Source: Methylobacterium sp. C25 (GTDB lineage: Bacteria; Pseudomonadota; Alphaproteobacteria; Rhizobiales; Beijerinckiaceae). From it: a DNA stretch of 64,000 nt. The DNA is taken from contig NZ_JAAUVI010000007.1 in assembly GCF_021352225.1 (NCBI RefSeq), forward strand, positions 133,601-197,600, in the 5' to 3' direction. The notes below the pieces were generated by a model. It saw only the letters and a list, made by a program, of their open reading frames with translations. It was not told the origin of the DNA and made no database searches. Below are positions 44,107 to 52,864 of the stretch, piece after piece (positions within the stretch are counted from its first letter, which is position 1; every line of letters starts with the position of its first letter). A program made the translations under genes and the position numbers.

Positions 44107-44952
44107 ATGAACTCAGATTTCGATAGAAGACAAAATATTCTCAAGCAAAGATATGGCGCGCAGGCGGCGCCAGAAAATCTAATGTGGAACGACCACGTCG
44201 AACATCTTCTCAACCATCGCTCCGTCCGTGCATTTCTCGATGAGCCGCTTCCCGATGGTGCGTTAGAGACCATGGTAGCGGCCGCTCAATCGGCATCGAC
44301 GTCCTCCGCGTTGCAGCAATGGAGCATCGTTGCAGTCTCCGGCGAGCAGAAGCAGAGGGTTCACGATCTGATTGCGCCAACGGTTCCGGCTGGCCGGATC
44401 CCTTGGATCAATGAGGCACCAGTCGTCCTTCTATGGGTCGCCGACCTGTCTCGCTCCAACGCTATCGCCAAGGCGCAGGGGACCGAGCCCGTCGTTCACG
44501 ACTATCTCGATGCGTTTCTGATGGCCTCGATCGATGCGGCACTGGCCGCCCAGAATGCGGCCGTCGCTGCGGAAGCGGTGGGCCTCGGGTTCGTGTTTCT
44601 CGGCGTCATGCGGAATGCCGCCAAAGAACTCGCCGCGCTGATCGACTTACCGAAGTACAGTTTCGTGACCTTCGGTATGGCGGTCGGTCGTCCGGACCCC
44701 AAGCGTCCGAGTGGCCCGCGGCCGCGGATACCTCAATCGGTGGTCTTGCATCACGACCACTACGTTCATCGGAACCACGAAACCCATCTTCCGGGCTACG
44801 AAGAGGCCTATCTGGCATTTCGTGACATGTGGGGCATGGATGCGAAGACATGGCAGGATGCCGTCCACACGTCAGCGACCAGCATGAAGTATATGAAGGG
44901 CCGCGAAAAACTGCGCGCAACCCTCGCTGAGCGCGGCTTCAGGCTGCTTTAG
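44107..44952 (+). CDS. Nitroreductase family flavoprotein (NfsA-like NADPH-dependent oxidoreductase)
   Basis: This 281-residue FMN enzyme has the nitroreductase core LLNHRSVRAFLDEPLPDGAL with the FMN-binding HRSVR near residue 37, AAAQSASTSSALQQWSIVAV, and AALAAQNAAVAAEAVGLGFV near 150. The C-terminal extension, with HHDHYVHRNH and the final GREKLRATLAERGF helix, matches NfsA-type NADPH enzymes. It lies 150 bp after the GST gene with an AT-rich start region, so it may have its own promoter. Its relation to the cluster is uncertain. Confidence 0.88.
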   Translation: MNSDFDRRQNILKQRYGAQAAPENLMWNDHVEHLLNHRSVRAFLDEPLPDGALETMVAAAQSASTSSALQQWSIVAVSGEQKQRVHDLIAPTVPAGRIPWINEAPVVLLWVADLSRSNAIAKAQGTEPVVHDYLDAFLMASIDAALAAQNAAVAAEAVGLGFVFLGVMRNAAKELAALIDLPKYSFVTFGMAVGRPDPKRPSGPRPRIPQSVVLHHDHYVHRNHETHLPGYEEAYLAFRDMWGMDAKTWQDAVHTSATSMKYMKGREKLRATLAERGFRLL

Positions 44953-45079
44953 CGGCGGCAGAGGTCGTACTTTCCAACTGCATCCTGCTCCGCCCGCTTG
45001 GCGCGCGCCAAGACGCAGCGGGCCGGAAATTCCCACACCTGGGCGGATGGGATATTCAGCGCGTTTGGAGGGTCGTTCC

Positions 45080-45640
45080 GTGCTCATGGCAGTTGGCAAA
45101 CCGCGGCCCATCGCAGCGACGATCGTCGACTATGTTCGCTGCGTCGTACCCTCGCCGGTGGGAGCGCTGACGCTCGTCGCAAGCCAAACTGGTTTGGCGG
45201 CTGTGCTGTGGGAGAACGACGATCCCCTACGGGTCAGGCTCGGCGCGCAAAGCGAGAGCCCAGAACATCCCGTGCTGGCCGAAACCGGGCGGCAACTCAC
45301 CGAGTACTTCGTCGGCCATCGCCGCGCGTTTTCGCTCGGTCTCGATTTCCGGGGCACGCCGTTTCAGCAGCGGGTCTGGCAGGCCCTGCTGACGATCCCA
45401 TATGGCGAGACCCGTTCCTACGGACAGATCGCAGCGCAGATCGGCAGCCCGGCCGCGGTCCGCGCGGTAGGCGCCGCGAACGGCAAGAATCCGATTTCGA
45501 TCATCGCACCATGCCACCGCGTCATCGGCGCATCGGGAAAGCTGACGGGCTTCGCGGGCGGCCTGCAGACGAAGGATTTTCTGCTGCGGCTAGAGGGCCG
45601 GCGAGACCTGCTCGATTCGGATGATCTGCCCGGCCCCTGA
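45080..45640 (+). CDS. ogt: Methylated-DNA--protein-cysteine S-methyltransferase
   Basis: This 186-residue suicide DNA-repair protein takes the methyl group from O6-methylguanine. The C-terminal domain has TPFQQRVWQALLTIPYGETR, the helix-turn-helix AAVRAVGAANGKNPIS with the arginine finger, and the acceptor motif APCHRVIGASGKLTGFAGG. The N-terminal ribonuclease-like domain starts VRCVVPSPVGALTLVAS. The GTG at 45080 follows GGAGGG by seven bases; ATG 45047 or 45086 are alternatives. The stop is five bases from the convergent phaZ stop. No Ada-type regulatory domain is attached. Confidence 0.92.
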   Translation: MLMAVGKPRPIAATIVDYVRCVVPSPVGALTLVASQTGLAAVLWENDDPLRVRLGAQSESPEHPVLAETGRQLTEYFVGHRRAFSLGLDFRGTPFQQRVWQALLTIPYGETRSYGQIAAQIGSPAAVRAVGAANGKNPISIIAPCHRVIGASGKLTGFAGGLQTKDFLLRLEGRRDLLDSDDLPGP

Positions 45641-45645
45641 CCTGC

Positions 45646-47049
45646 TCAACCCGCCCGCGCGGTCTTTTCTGGCGGCAAGCGCATGTGGCGGTCGCGATCT
45701 TTCGCGGGGTGCGCGCCACGGTTGGCCTTAACGCCGCGATGCCAATGATGTTCGGTCGGGCGATGCTCGCCGCGTCCGGAATGCGAATGCCCGTCGCGGG
45801 CGCGGATCCCGCGGATCTCCGGAGAGGCCGCCTTGGCAGCACGCTGGCCGCTCACAACGATCGGTCGGTCCGTCTCGTCGATCGTGAAGGCAACGATCTT
45901 CGGGACGATCTCGGCACGGAAGCGCGAGCCGTTGAAGATGCCGTAATGCCCGGCTTCCGGCTGCAGGTGGTAGGCCTTCCTGTCGGCCGGCAGGTTCGTG
46001 GCGAGGTCGAGCACTGCGCGGGTCTGGCCGATGCCGGTGATGTCGTCCTTCTCGCCCTCGACGGCCATCAGGCGGCACTGACGGATGGCGCCGAGATCGA
46101 CCACGCGGCCACGATGCATCAGCTCGCCCTTCGGCAGCGTATGCTCGATGAAAACCTTCTCGACGGTCTCGATGTAGAACTCGGCTGGGAGGTCCATCAC
46201 CGCGAGGTAGTCGTCGTAAAACCGGCGGTGCTTCTCCGCGGATTCGCCGTCGCCTGCCACGAGATGATTGAACATGTCCCAGTGCGAGCCGGCGTGGCGC
46301 TCGGGGTTCATGCTCATGAAGCCGACGAGCTGCATGAAGCCCGGATAGACGGGCCGGCCGGCGCCGCGATAGCCGTGTGGCACGCTCTCGATGCAATTCT
46401 GCTCGAACCAGCGGATGCCCTTCTCCTGAGCCACCGTGTTCACGGCGGTCGGCGACAGACGCGTGTCGATCGGGCCGCCGATCAACGTCGCCGAGCGCGG
46501 CGCCAGCGCGTTGCCGTCCTCCTCCATGCGCGCGATGGCGGCAATGACCGGCACCGAGGGCTGGCACACGGCCGTGACGTTCAGGTCCGGCCCGAGCGCC
46601 TCGAAGATCTCGATGCAGTAGTCGATGTAGTCCGATAGGCCGAAGGCGCCGGCGGATAGCGGCACCTCGCGGGCATTCGTCCAATCGGTGATGAAGACCT
46701 GATGGGTGTCTACGAAGGCAGCGACGGTCCCGCGCAGGAGGGTGGCGTAGTGGCCCGACATCGGGGCGACGAGCAGCATTTTCGGCTTGCTGGTGTCGTC
46801 ACCAAAGGCAAGCACGCGACAGAACGGCTTCTCCCAGACGACGCGCTCGGGTGCGGGCAGGTCGAAGTCCGGTTTCGGATAGGAACGCGTGCTGCGCTCG
46901 AACATCTCGCAGCCGGCCGAGATGACGTTGCGGGAGGGGGCGTAGGCCAGGGGGTGGAACGGGTTCTCGCAGGCCAGCTTGGTCGCCTCCGCTGCCATCC
47001 GCATCGGAGCGAGCATGAGATTACGCGCCTCATGCATGAGGTATAGCAT
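45646..47049 (-). CDS. phaZ: Intracellular polyhydroxybutyrate depolymerase (PhaZ), second copy with extended tail
   Basis: This 467-residue paralogue of the enzyme at 24734-26008 shares LVAPMSGHYATLLRGTV, VCQPSVPVIAAIARM (catalytic Cys), GGPIDTRLSPTAVN, KGELMHRGRVVDLGAIRQC and GHYGIFNGSRFRAEI. It opens MLYLMHEARNLMLAPMRMAA. The catalytic core ends near residue 405 and is followed by about 60 residues rich in His, Arg and Gly (GHSHSGRGEHRPTEHHWHRG), absent in the first copy; similar basic tails aid granule binding. AGGAG is present upstream. The gene is convergent with ogt and stands alone. Confidence 0.93.
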   Translation of the reverse strand: MLYLMHEARNLMLAPMRMAAEATKLACENPFHPLAYAPSRNVISAGCEMFERSTRSYPKPDFDLPAPERVVWEKPFCRVLAFGDDTSKPKMLLVAPMSGHYATLLRGTVAAFVDTHQVFITDWTNAREVPLSAGAFGLSDYIDYCIEIFEALGPDLNVTAVCQPSVPVIAAIARMEEDGNALAPRSATLIGGPIDTRLSPTAVNTVAQEKGIRWFEQNCIESVPHGYRGAGRPVYPGFMQLVGFMSMNPERHAGSHWDMFNHLVAGDGESAEKHRRFYDDYLAVMDLPAEFYIETVEKVFIEHTLPKGELMHRGRVVDLGAIRQCRLMAVEGEKDDITGIGQTRAVLDLATNLPADRKAYHLQPEAGHYGIFNGSRFRAEIVPKIVAFTIDETDRPIVVSGQRAAKAASPEIRGIRARDGHSHSGRGEHRPTEHHWHRGVKANRGAHPAKDRDRHMRLPPEKTARAG

Positions 47050-47299
47050 TGCGAGTACTCCTGGGAGCAGCTCGCTGACCAAGCTGTCCTTCGCGTCTAG
47101 AAATTGCGGACGGCAACGCGAGGAGTCGCGAGAAAGTTGCGTGAACAAAAGTTCATGCCGTTACCAAACAGGATTTGCAGACGATGAGCGCTCAAGCCTG
47201 GGGCGGCTGGTTTTGTCTTCGAGACACTTGGCTGTCGCTTATCAGATCGGCCAAGCCATCATCGCGGAGGCGTGCAGCGGCCCCGAACGGCGGCGCCGC

Positions 47300-48733
47300 T
47301 CAAAAGTTCGCCTGCGTGACGAACTTCGTCGACAGGTAGGCTTCGATCGCCTCCGAGCCGCCCTCGCTGCCGTAGCCGGAATCCCGCACGCCGCCGAAAG
47401 GCGTCTCGGGCAGCGCGATGCCATGGTGATTGATCGAGACCATGCCGGCCTCGATGCCGGACGACACTCGGGTCGCACGCTCCGACGAGCGCGTATAGGC
47501 GTAGGAGGCGAGGCCGAAGGGCAGGCGGTTCGCCTCGCGCAGGGCTTCGTCGTCGTGCTGGAAGCGGTTGATCAGGGCGATCGGCCCGAACGGCTCCTCG
47601 TTCATGGCGCGGGCCTCGAGCGGCACGTCGGTCAGCACGGTCGGTTCGAAGAAGTTGCCGCGGTTACCGATGCGCTTTCCGCCCGTGCGCAGCATCGCGC
47701 CCTTTGCCTCGGCATCGGCAACGAGCCCTTCGATCGCCTCCAGGCGACGTCCGTGAATGAGGGGACCCATCGTCGTCCCATCTTCCAAACCATTGCCGAC
47801 GCGGATTTTTCGCGCGGCCTCGACGAAGCCGTCGACGAAGCGGTCGTAGATCCGCTCCTGAACGAGAAAGCGGGTCGGCGCGACACAGACCTGGCCGGCA
47901 TTGCGATACTTGTTGGCGCTGAGCACCGTCACCGCCTTCTCGATATCTGCGTCGTCGAAGACGATCGCCGGGGCATGGCCGCCGAGTTCCATCGTGGCGC
48001 GCTTCATGTGTTGCCCAGCCAACGCCGCGAGCTGTTTGCCGACGGGGACGGAGCCCGTGAAGGAAATCTTCCGGATGACGGGATGCGGGATCAGATACCC
48101 GGAGATCTCGGCGGGGTCTCCGAAAACCAGCCCCAGTGCGTCTCCGGGCACCCCCGCGTCGAGGAACGCGCGAACCAGCTCGCGGCAGCTCGCAGGCGTG
48201 TCCTCCGGCGCCTTGAGGATCACGGAGCAACCCGTGCACAAGGCGGCCGAGATCTTCCTCACCGCCTGGTTCAGCGGGAAGTTCCAGGGTGTGAAGGCCG
48301 CGACCGGCCCGATCGGCTCGCGCACCACGATCTGCAGGACGCCATCGGCACGGGCCGGAATCACCCGGCCGTAGGCGCGGCGGCCTTCTTCGGCGAACCA
48401 CTCCATCACGTCGGCGGCGACGGCGCACTCGATGCGGGCTTCCGCCAGGGGCTTGCCCTGCTCGGCGGTGAGCAGGCGGGCGATGTCCTCGGCGCGCTCG
48501 CGCATCAGGCCGGCGGCCTTGCGCAGCACCTTGGATCGATCGAAGGCGGAGACCTTGCGCCAGGCTGCGAAGCCGCGATCGGCCGCCTCCAGCGCCTCGT
48601 CTAAGTCGGTTCGCGTGGCGACGGCGATCTCGCCGAGGGTCTCGCCGGTAGCAGGGTTGAGGTTCGGCAGCGTCGCCCGTTCGCCGCCATCGCGCCAGGT
48701 GCCGGCGATGTGGAGCTGGACCGAATGGTTCAT
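47300..48733 (-). CDS. gabD: NAD(P)-dependent succinate-semialdehyde dehydrogenase (GabD-like)
   Basis: This 477-residue aldehyde dehydrogenase has [20 protein letters not shown] at the start, [20 protein letters not shown] for cofactor binding, and [11 protein letters not shown]. The general base Glu is in [20 protein letters not shown] and the nucleophile Cys in [25 protein letters not shown] and [13 protein letters not shown] complete the fold. It is closest in pattern to GabD-type enzymes that oxidise succinic semialdehyde to succinate, although related short aldehydes are possible. The start MNHSVQLH at 48733 is preferred to ATG 48772. No gabT is nearby. Confidence 0.9.
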   Translation of the reverse strand: MNHSVQLHIAGTWRDGGERATLPNLNPATGETLGEIAVATRTDLDEALEAADRGFAAWRKVSAFDRSKVLRKAAGLMRERAEDIARLLTAEQGKPLAEARIECAVAADVMEWFAEEGRRAYGRVIPARADGVLQIVVREPIGPVAAFTPWNFPLNQAVRKISAALCTGCSVILKAPEDTPASCRELVRAFLDAGVPGDALGLVFGDPAEISGYLIPHPVIRKISFTGSVPVGKQLAALAGQHMKRATMELGGHAPAIVFDDADIEKAVTVLSANKYRNAGQVCVAPTRFLVQERIYDRFVDGFVEAARKIRVGNGLEDGTTMGPLIHGRRLEAIEGLVADAEAKGAMLRTGGKRIGNRGNFFEPTVLTDVPLEARAMNEEPFGPIALINRFQHDDEALREANRLPFGLASYAYTRSSERATRVSSGIEAGMVSINHHGIALPETPFGGVRDSGYGSEGGSEAIEAYLSTKFVTQANF

Positions 48734-48806
48734 CCTGGAGGGCCTTCGAGCATCGTAATGCGATGCCCCCAAGATAGGGACCGAGGACGCCGGCTCCAGT
48801 GCGGGA

Positions 48807-49595
48807 TCAGGCCGCGATGCGCCTTGCCTCGCCGCCCTTCTTCACGATCGCGGGATGTCCGCGCCGCGCCTGGAGCGTGCCACCCTTCGGCACCACTTGC
48901 CAGCCTTCGCGGCAGCCGTCGATCGGCTCGGACACCACGACGATGCCGGCCTCGGACTCCCGGAAATACAGGCTCGGCGGGCGGCCGTCGCAGGCCCAGC
49001 GATAGGCCGTGAGCGTGACGCCGTCGGTGAGCAGCGCCGTGAAGCGGAGCGGCTCGGTGATCTTGGCGGCCTGCATCAATTCGCGGACCGCAGCGAAGGT
49101 GGTCTCCATTGCGCCGATCGGATCCTCTACGAGGCCGTTGGCGAGCGCCAGGAGGAAGATCGCCTCGGAATCGGTGGTGCCGCGACGATGGTCGTAGAGG
49201 TCGTCCGGAATCAGCGCCTCGAGCCGGCGCTTGATGCGATGGTAGTCGCCGATCTGGCCATTGTGCATGAACAGGTGGCGGCCATGCGCGAAGGGATGAC
49301 AGTTGGCGCGTGTCGTCGCGGTGCCCGTCGAGGCGCGGACATGGCCGAAGAAGGCGCTGGCGCGCACCTGCGAGCAGAGATTGACGAGGTTCTCGTCGGA
49401 CCAGGCCGGGCAGACGTCGCGGTAGACGCCGGGCTCCCGCCGTTCGCCGTACCAGCCGATTCCGAAGCCGTCGCCGTTGGTTTCGGTCTTCGCCTCCGTC
49501 GCGTGCAACGACTGATGGATCAGCGAATGCGTCGGCGCGCAGACGAGCTCGTTGAGGAAGACCGGCTCACCGAGATAGGCGAGGAAGCGGCACAT
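48807..49595 (-). CDS. Class II glutamine amidotransferase (EgtC/YafJ-like)
   Basis: This 262-residue N-terminal-nucleophile amidohydrolase exposes Cys2 after removal of Met ([20 protein letters not shown]). The glutaminase fold continues with [40 protein letters not shown] (substrate Arg) and [20 protein letters not shown]. Such stand-alone domains include EgtC (ergothioneine synthesis) and YafJ of unknown role. No egtB or egtD is adjacent, so the function stays open. It lies 73 bp upstream of gabD on the same strand, possibly co-transcribed. Confidence 0.9.
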   Translation of the reverse strand: MCRFLAYLGEPVFLNELVCAPTHSLIHQSLHATEAKTETNGDGFGIGWYGERREPGVYRDVCPAWSDENLVNLCSQVRASAFFGHVRASTGTATTRANCHPFAHGRHLFMHNGQIGDYHRIKRRLEALIPDDLYDHRRGTTDSEAIFLLALANGLVEDPIGAMETTFAAVRELMQAAKITEPLRFTALLTDGVTLTAYRWACDGRPPSLYFRESEAGIVVVSEPIDGCREGWQVVPKGGTLQARRGHPAIVKKGGEARRIAA

Positions 49596-49978
49596 GGCTG
49601 ACGCAAACCCTCTTGCTGCGCGGGTTCACGATCCGCCAGCGGACATCCTGACTGCTCAGCCTGCAAGACGCGGGCCGAATGGCGACGCTTTTGCCGACGA
49701 CGTGTCATCATCCGATCGGGGCAGTGAACGAACCGTTAACCATGATCGAAGGTCGCGCGGGAATGCCGTTCGCCCAACACCGTGGCGAGCCCATGGCGGA
49801 ATTCAATAACGAACTTGCGTGTTGACGCCATGCCACAGCACGTCCGACGATAGCTGCTTAATCGATTCGCAGACGGCACAGCCGAGCAAGCCCGTATCCG
49901 CGTTCGTTGGATACCGCTCCGCTTGGTCGCCGTGCCGTGAGACTTTGACCGAAAGCCCCCGATCATCGAGGAGATTCC
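49596..49978. other. Divergent intergenic region before a response regulator
   Basis: No supported gene was seen. A TTG-initiated 28-codon minus-strand frame near 49803-49890 has a conserved-looking CAVC, but too little evidence to call. The region should hold the promoters of the amidotransferase gene (leftward) and the receiver gene (rightward). Confidence 0.4.
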
Positions 49979-50374
49979 ATGGCCCAGCACGATTCCGCCG
50001 ATTGTCCCGTCGCGCTCGTGGTCGAGGACGACGCAGCGATCCGCAATCTCGCATCCGCCGTCCTCGAGGAGACCGACCTCGACGTGATCGCCTGCTCCAG
50101 CGCAGAGGCGGCGATTTCGGTGCTGGAGCGGCCGGACGTGAACGTGGCGCTGCTGTTCGCCGATGTCGGGCTCGAGGGGAAGATGGACGGTCTGGCGCTC
50201 GCGCGCACAGTCGAGAAGCGCTGGCCGAAGGTGCGGATGGTGGTGACGTCGGGCCGCGCCAATGATCGCAACGAGTCCCTGCCGCGCCGCGCCGTCTTCA
50301 TGCAGAAGCCCTGGCGCGCGCTGGACGTCCTGGTTCAGGCCGATCGCGCGACAATCGCCAACCGCGTGGCCTGA
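49979..50374 (+). CDS. Single-domain response regulator (receiver only)
   Basis: This 131-residue CheY-like receiver has no output domain. VALVVEDDAAIRNLASAVLE gives the acidic pocket, LLFADVGLEGKMDGLALA the phospho-acceptor Asp (about residue 61), MVVTSGR the Thr/Ser, and FMQKPWRALDVL the Lys. Single-domain receivers of this type are frequent in Hyphomicrobiales and often relay phosphate in general-stress or hybrid-kinase pathways; no kinase is next to it. The ribosome-binding site GAGGAG is eight bases upstream. It is convergent with rpsU across a terminator. Confidence 0.9.
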   Translation: MAQHDSADCPVALVVEDDAAIRNLASAVLEETDLDVIACSSAEAAISVLERPDVNVALLFADVGLEGKMDGLALARTVEKRWPKVRMVVTSGRANDRNESLPRRAVFMQKPWRALDVLVQADRATIANRVA

Positions 50375-50384
50375 CGAACGAAAA

Positions 50385-50413
50385 CAGGCCCGCGCCACCG
50401 AGGGCCGGGCCTG
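50385..50413 (-). terminator. Intrinsic terminator of rpsU
   Basis: An 8-bp stem (CAGGCCCG at 50385-50392 with CGGGCCTG at 50406-50413) is followed on the minus strand by TTTTCG. It lies about 50 bases beyond the rpsU stop, with a second GC hairpin (about 50430-50450) in between. The response-regulator transcript arriving from the other side may use it too. Confidence 0.7.
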
Positions 50414-50461
50414 CATGCATCGTCCAGACGGGCCGCGCTGAGCGGCCCGGCCGAGAATGGC

Positions 50462-50773
50462 TTACGAAGCGACGTTGGTCGCCGGAGCGGCGCTTGCCGA
50501 CGGAGCGGCGGACGGGAAACCGCCGGGACGACGCGGGCCGCCGGTACGGGGCTTCGGCTTCGGAGCGGCGATCAAGCCCTCGCGGATGGCGGTCTTGCGA
50601 GCCTGCTTGCGGGCGCGGCGGACGGCCTCGGCCTTCTCACGAGCCTTGCGGACGGAGGGCTTCTCATAGGCCTTGCGCTGCTTCATCTCGCGGAAGATGC
50701 CCTCGCGCTGCATCTTCTTCTTGAGGACGCGAAGCGCCTGATCAACGTTGTTGTCGCGAACGAGTACCTGCAA
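50462..50773 (-). CDS. rpsU: 30S ribosomal protein S21 with Ala/Pro-rich tail
   Basis: This 103-residue S21 is needed for translation initiation. The core is unmistakable: [20 protein letters not shown], then [20 protein letters not shown] and [20 protein letters not shown]. After residue 70 comes a low-complexity tail ([20 protein letters not shown]) longer than in E. coli S21 (71 residues). The TTG at 50773 matches the family start ([10 protein letters not shown]) and follows AAGGA; an in-frame ATG at 50830 would add 19 unrelated residues. A terminator follows. Confidence 0.92.
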   Translation of the reverse strand: MQVLVRDNNVDQALRVLKKKMQREGIFREMKQRKAYEKPSVRKAREKAEAVRRARKQARKTAIREGLIAAPKPKPRTGGPRRPGGFPSAAPSASAAPATNVAS

Positions 50774-51047
50774 CTGTCGTAATCCTTCGGGTTCTGTCTG
50801 TTCGATCTGCGGACCGTGCCGGATCGCCATGCTCGACGGGCAAAACCGCCATGCGTTCCAAACCCCGGGGATCTTCCCGAGCGGAACGTCCTGACGGCAA
50901 GCGATTCGGCGTGGTGAATTCGCCTTGGCGTCGCCATACACCAAGCGTCGGCGAGTGGGAAGCCGCCGGGCGAAGCACCGCGGCAACATCGTGCGACTGT
51001 GTCGCCAACGATCGCAATCACCCTGGCAGAAGGCCGGAGCCTGCGAT

Positions 51048-51287
51048 TCAGCCGTCGACGTCGGTGTCCGGCCTGTCGTCGCCGCGCGCCGTCTCGACGT
51101 GGCGGGCGCCGCGTGCGTCCTGATACTCGATCGTCGCGTCCTCGTCCGGCCTGCGCTGCTCCGCTGCCGCGATCCTCGCAGCACGCAAGGCCTCGTCATG
51201 GCTCGCGAAGGTCTCCGAGATCGTATCTCCGACCCTGTAAGCGTAGCCGCCGTCGTGCTCGATGACGTGATAGGTAAGGCGGCTCAT
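51048..51287 (-). CDS. DUF2188-like small protein
   Basis: This 79-residue protein has the short beta-strand/helix pattern of DUF2188: [20 protein letters not shown], then [20 protein letters not shown], followed by a charged tail. Members are small stress-associated cytoplasmic proteins of unknown function, often encoded in clusters of small genes as here. It is in line with another small gene upstream at 51352-51579. Confidence 0.72.
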   Translation of the reverse strand: MSRLTYHVIEHDGGYAYRVGDTISETFASHDEALRAARIAAAEQRRPDEDATIEYQDARGARHVETARGDDRPDTDVDG

Positions 51288-51351
51288 CTCGCGCTCCCTG
51301 CCTTGCTGAGCATCGAACGGCCATCGCCCTCAGCAGTTCCGCTTGAGAGGA

Positions 51352-51579
51352 TCAGTGCCGCGTCGGGCGCGGCCCGGGCCGACGGGTCACAGCTGCTTCG
51401 CAGCCTGCGATCAGGGAACCCCGTGGATCCTCCGGGTCGAAGCCGACGCCGTCCGGGAAGGCCATGAGTTGGACCTGGTCGTTGCCCTCGCGCCGGATGC
51501 GGGCGACCCACCCGTCCTGCGTCCGCTCGAACAACACCTCGTAGAGGCTGCCGTCGTGCTCGAACCGGTGCGGCTCCAT
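51352..51579 (-). CDS. Small hypothetical protein
   Basis: This 75-residue protein begins MEPHRFEHDGSLYEVLFERT, continues DGWVARIRREGNDQVQLMAF, and ends in a helical AGCEAAV and a basic tail. The strand-rich first half resembles the small DUF2188-type neighbour in style, but no family is certain. The gene shares strand with the DUF2188-like gene 64 bp away. Confidence 0.55.
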   Translation of the reverse strand: MEPHRFEHDGSLYEVLFERTQDGWVARIRREGNDQVQLMAFPDGVGFDPEDPRGSLIAGCEAAVTRRPGPRPTRH

Positions 51580-51687
51580 TCTCGGTCTCCAACGCGTTCA
51601 TCGTCGTCCGGCCCTCCGCCGGACTGTCGCCATATGGGGTGCCGCCCTACCATCGCGGGAGACCCTCGATCCAAGAGAAGGAATCTG

Positions 51688-51963
51688 ATGCGGGCATTTC
51701 CATTCGGCCTGCTGCTGCTTGCCGTAACGGCGGCAGGTCCGGCGATCGCACAAGGATTTCCTGGCGGAACCGTCGGTCTCACCTCGACCGGGCTGCCGGC
51801 GAACCCCTTCGCCTCGAACTATCCGTCCGAGCCACCCTCCGTGCAAATCCGGCGTGATACGCGCCATGAGCGGTTTCGCGGCGGCCACGCACGGGGACGA
51901 GGCAAGGAAGCGCGTGGATTGCGACCGCCCGCCGATATTCCTCGTGCAGGCATCTCGCGATGA
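51688..51963 (+). CDS. Small secreted protein of unknown function
   Basis: This 91-residue chain has a signal peptide (MRAFPFGLLLLAVTAAGPAI, cleavage after AIA at about residue 21). The mature part is Gly/Pro-rich, then basic (GFPGGTVGLTSTGLPANPFA, then RHERFRGGHARGRGKEARG). I know no family. The ATG at 51688 follows AGAAGGAA. Its stop overlaps the start of a 30-codon membrane peptide gene as ATGA. Confidence 0.65.
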   Translation: MRAFPFGLLLLAVTAAGPAIAQGFPGGTVGLTSTGLPANPFASNYPSEPPSVQIRRDTRHERFRGGHARGRGKEARGLRPPADIPRAGISR

Positions 51964-52052
51964 ACATGGCCGATTGGCTCGGCGGCTTCGGCCTCCACGC
52001 GATCCTGCTGGTGGCCGGCCTCATCCTCGGCTTGATCGCGGTGACGCGCTGA
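51960..52052 (+). CDS. 30-residue single-helix membrane peptide
   Basis: A very short frame starts in the ATGA overlap with the secreted-protein gene. The product starts MNMADWLGGF and the rest is one transmembrane helix (GLHAILLVAGLILGLIAVTR) ending in Arg. The overlap, the clean hydrophobic profile and the lack of a competing frame support translation by coupling. It is convergent with the glutathione peroxidase gene nine bases away. Function is unknown. Confidence 0.55.
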   Translation: MNMADWLGGFGLHAILLVAGLILGLIAVTR

Positions 52053-52061
52053 GTGCTGCCT

Positions 52062-52625
52062 TCAGGCGGAGCCAAGCTCTGCAACGATGGCGCTGATGAT
52101 ACGCGGGTCATTCGGCTCGACCTGCGTGGCGAAGGCCGCGCGCAGGCTGCCATCGCGGCCGACCAGATATTTGTGGAAGTTCCACTGCGGCGTCTGGCCC
52201 GGCTTCTCCGCGGCGGCCCAGCGATAGAAAGGATGCGCCGAGGGGCCTCGCACGTGGGTCTTGTCGACGACCGGGAAGGTCACGCCATGGCTCTGGCGGA
52301 TGGCATCGGCGATGGCCGCGCCGTCGAGCGGCTCCTGGTTACCGAAATCCGGCGACGGTACCGCGATTACCGTAAGACCGCGCATGCCGTAGCGCGTCCA
52401 GAGACCCTGAAGCCCCGTGAGCTGGCCCGCGAAACCGCAGGCCGTCGCGGTGTTCACGATGAGGACGGGCTTTCCGGAAAAATCGGCCAGCGGGAGCACG
52501 CCGCTCTCGCCGGGTTTGGAGAAAGAGAAGTCACGCGCGTTCGAAGCACTTTCCTCGGCGGCCCGCGCACCCGTCGCGATGAGCGTGCCGAGCAGGGCGA
52601 GGCAATCACGACGCAGCAGGGTCAT
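52062..52625 (-). CDS. Glutathione peroxidase family protein, exported
   Basis: This 187-residue thiol peroxidase has an N-terminal signal (TLLRRDCLALLGTLIATGAR, cleavage around ARA at about residue 23). The peroxidatic cysteine lies in NTATACGFAGQ (near residue 68), with VIAVPSPDFGNQEP and the WNFHKYLVGRDG tryptophan/asparagine of the catalytic tetrad. Bacterial members generally use thioredoxin-like donors. The periplasmic location implies defence against external or respiratory peroxide. ATG 52625 with GGAGAGGG is preferred to 52640. Confidence 0.88.
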   Translation of the reverse strand: MTLLRRDCLALLGTLIATGARAAEESASNARDFSFSKPGESGVLPLADFSGKPVLIVNTATACGFAGQLTGLQGLWTRYGMRGLTVIAVPSPDFGNQEPLDGAAIADAIRQSHGVTFPVVDKTHVRGPSAHPFYRWAAAEKPGQTPQWNFHKYLVGRDGSLRAAFATQVEPNDPRIISAIVAELGSA

Positions 52626-52864
52626 GGCCCTCTCCATCAAGCACTGTCGTTCAAGGGTCCGATGGCGACTCCGAACCCGAAGGAGCGCCGGAGGGCGCCA
52701 GCCGCGAGCGGCCTCGACGACGTGTCTTGGCCGGTTATCGCGCGTGGATACCCCACGTGCCGCCCTCGATTCCGCAGCTTGCCTCGGACGGACAGAATGG
52801 GTTTGCTATGAGGCTGATAGCACAGCGCCGATGGTGCTCAGAGCCAAATCTGCGGTGCTGTCGC

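Noticed and set aside
46979..48604. 541-codon plus-strand frame
   Set aside because: Antisense shadow of the gabD-like gene; composition is the usual Arg/Gly/Asp/His-rich artefact.
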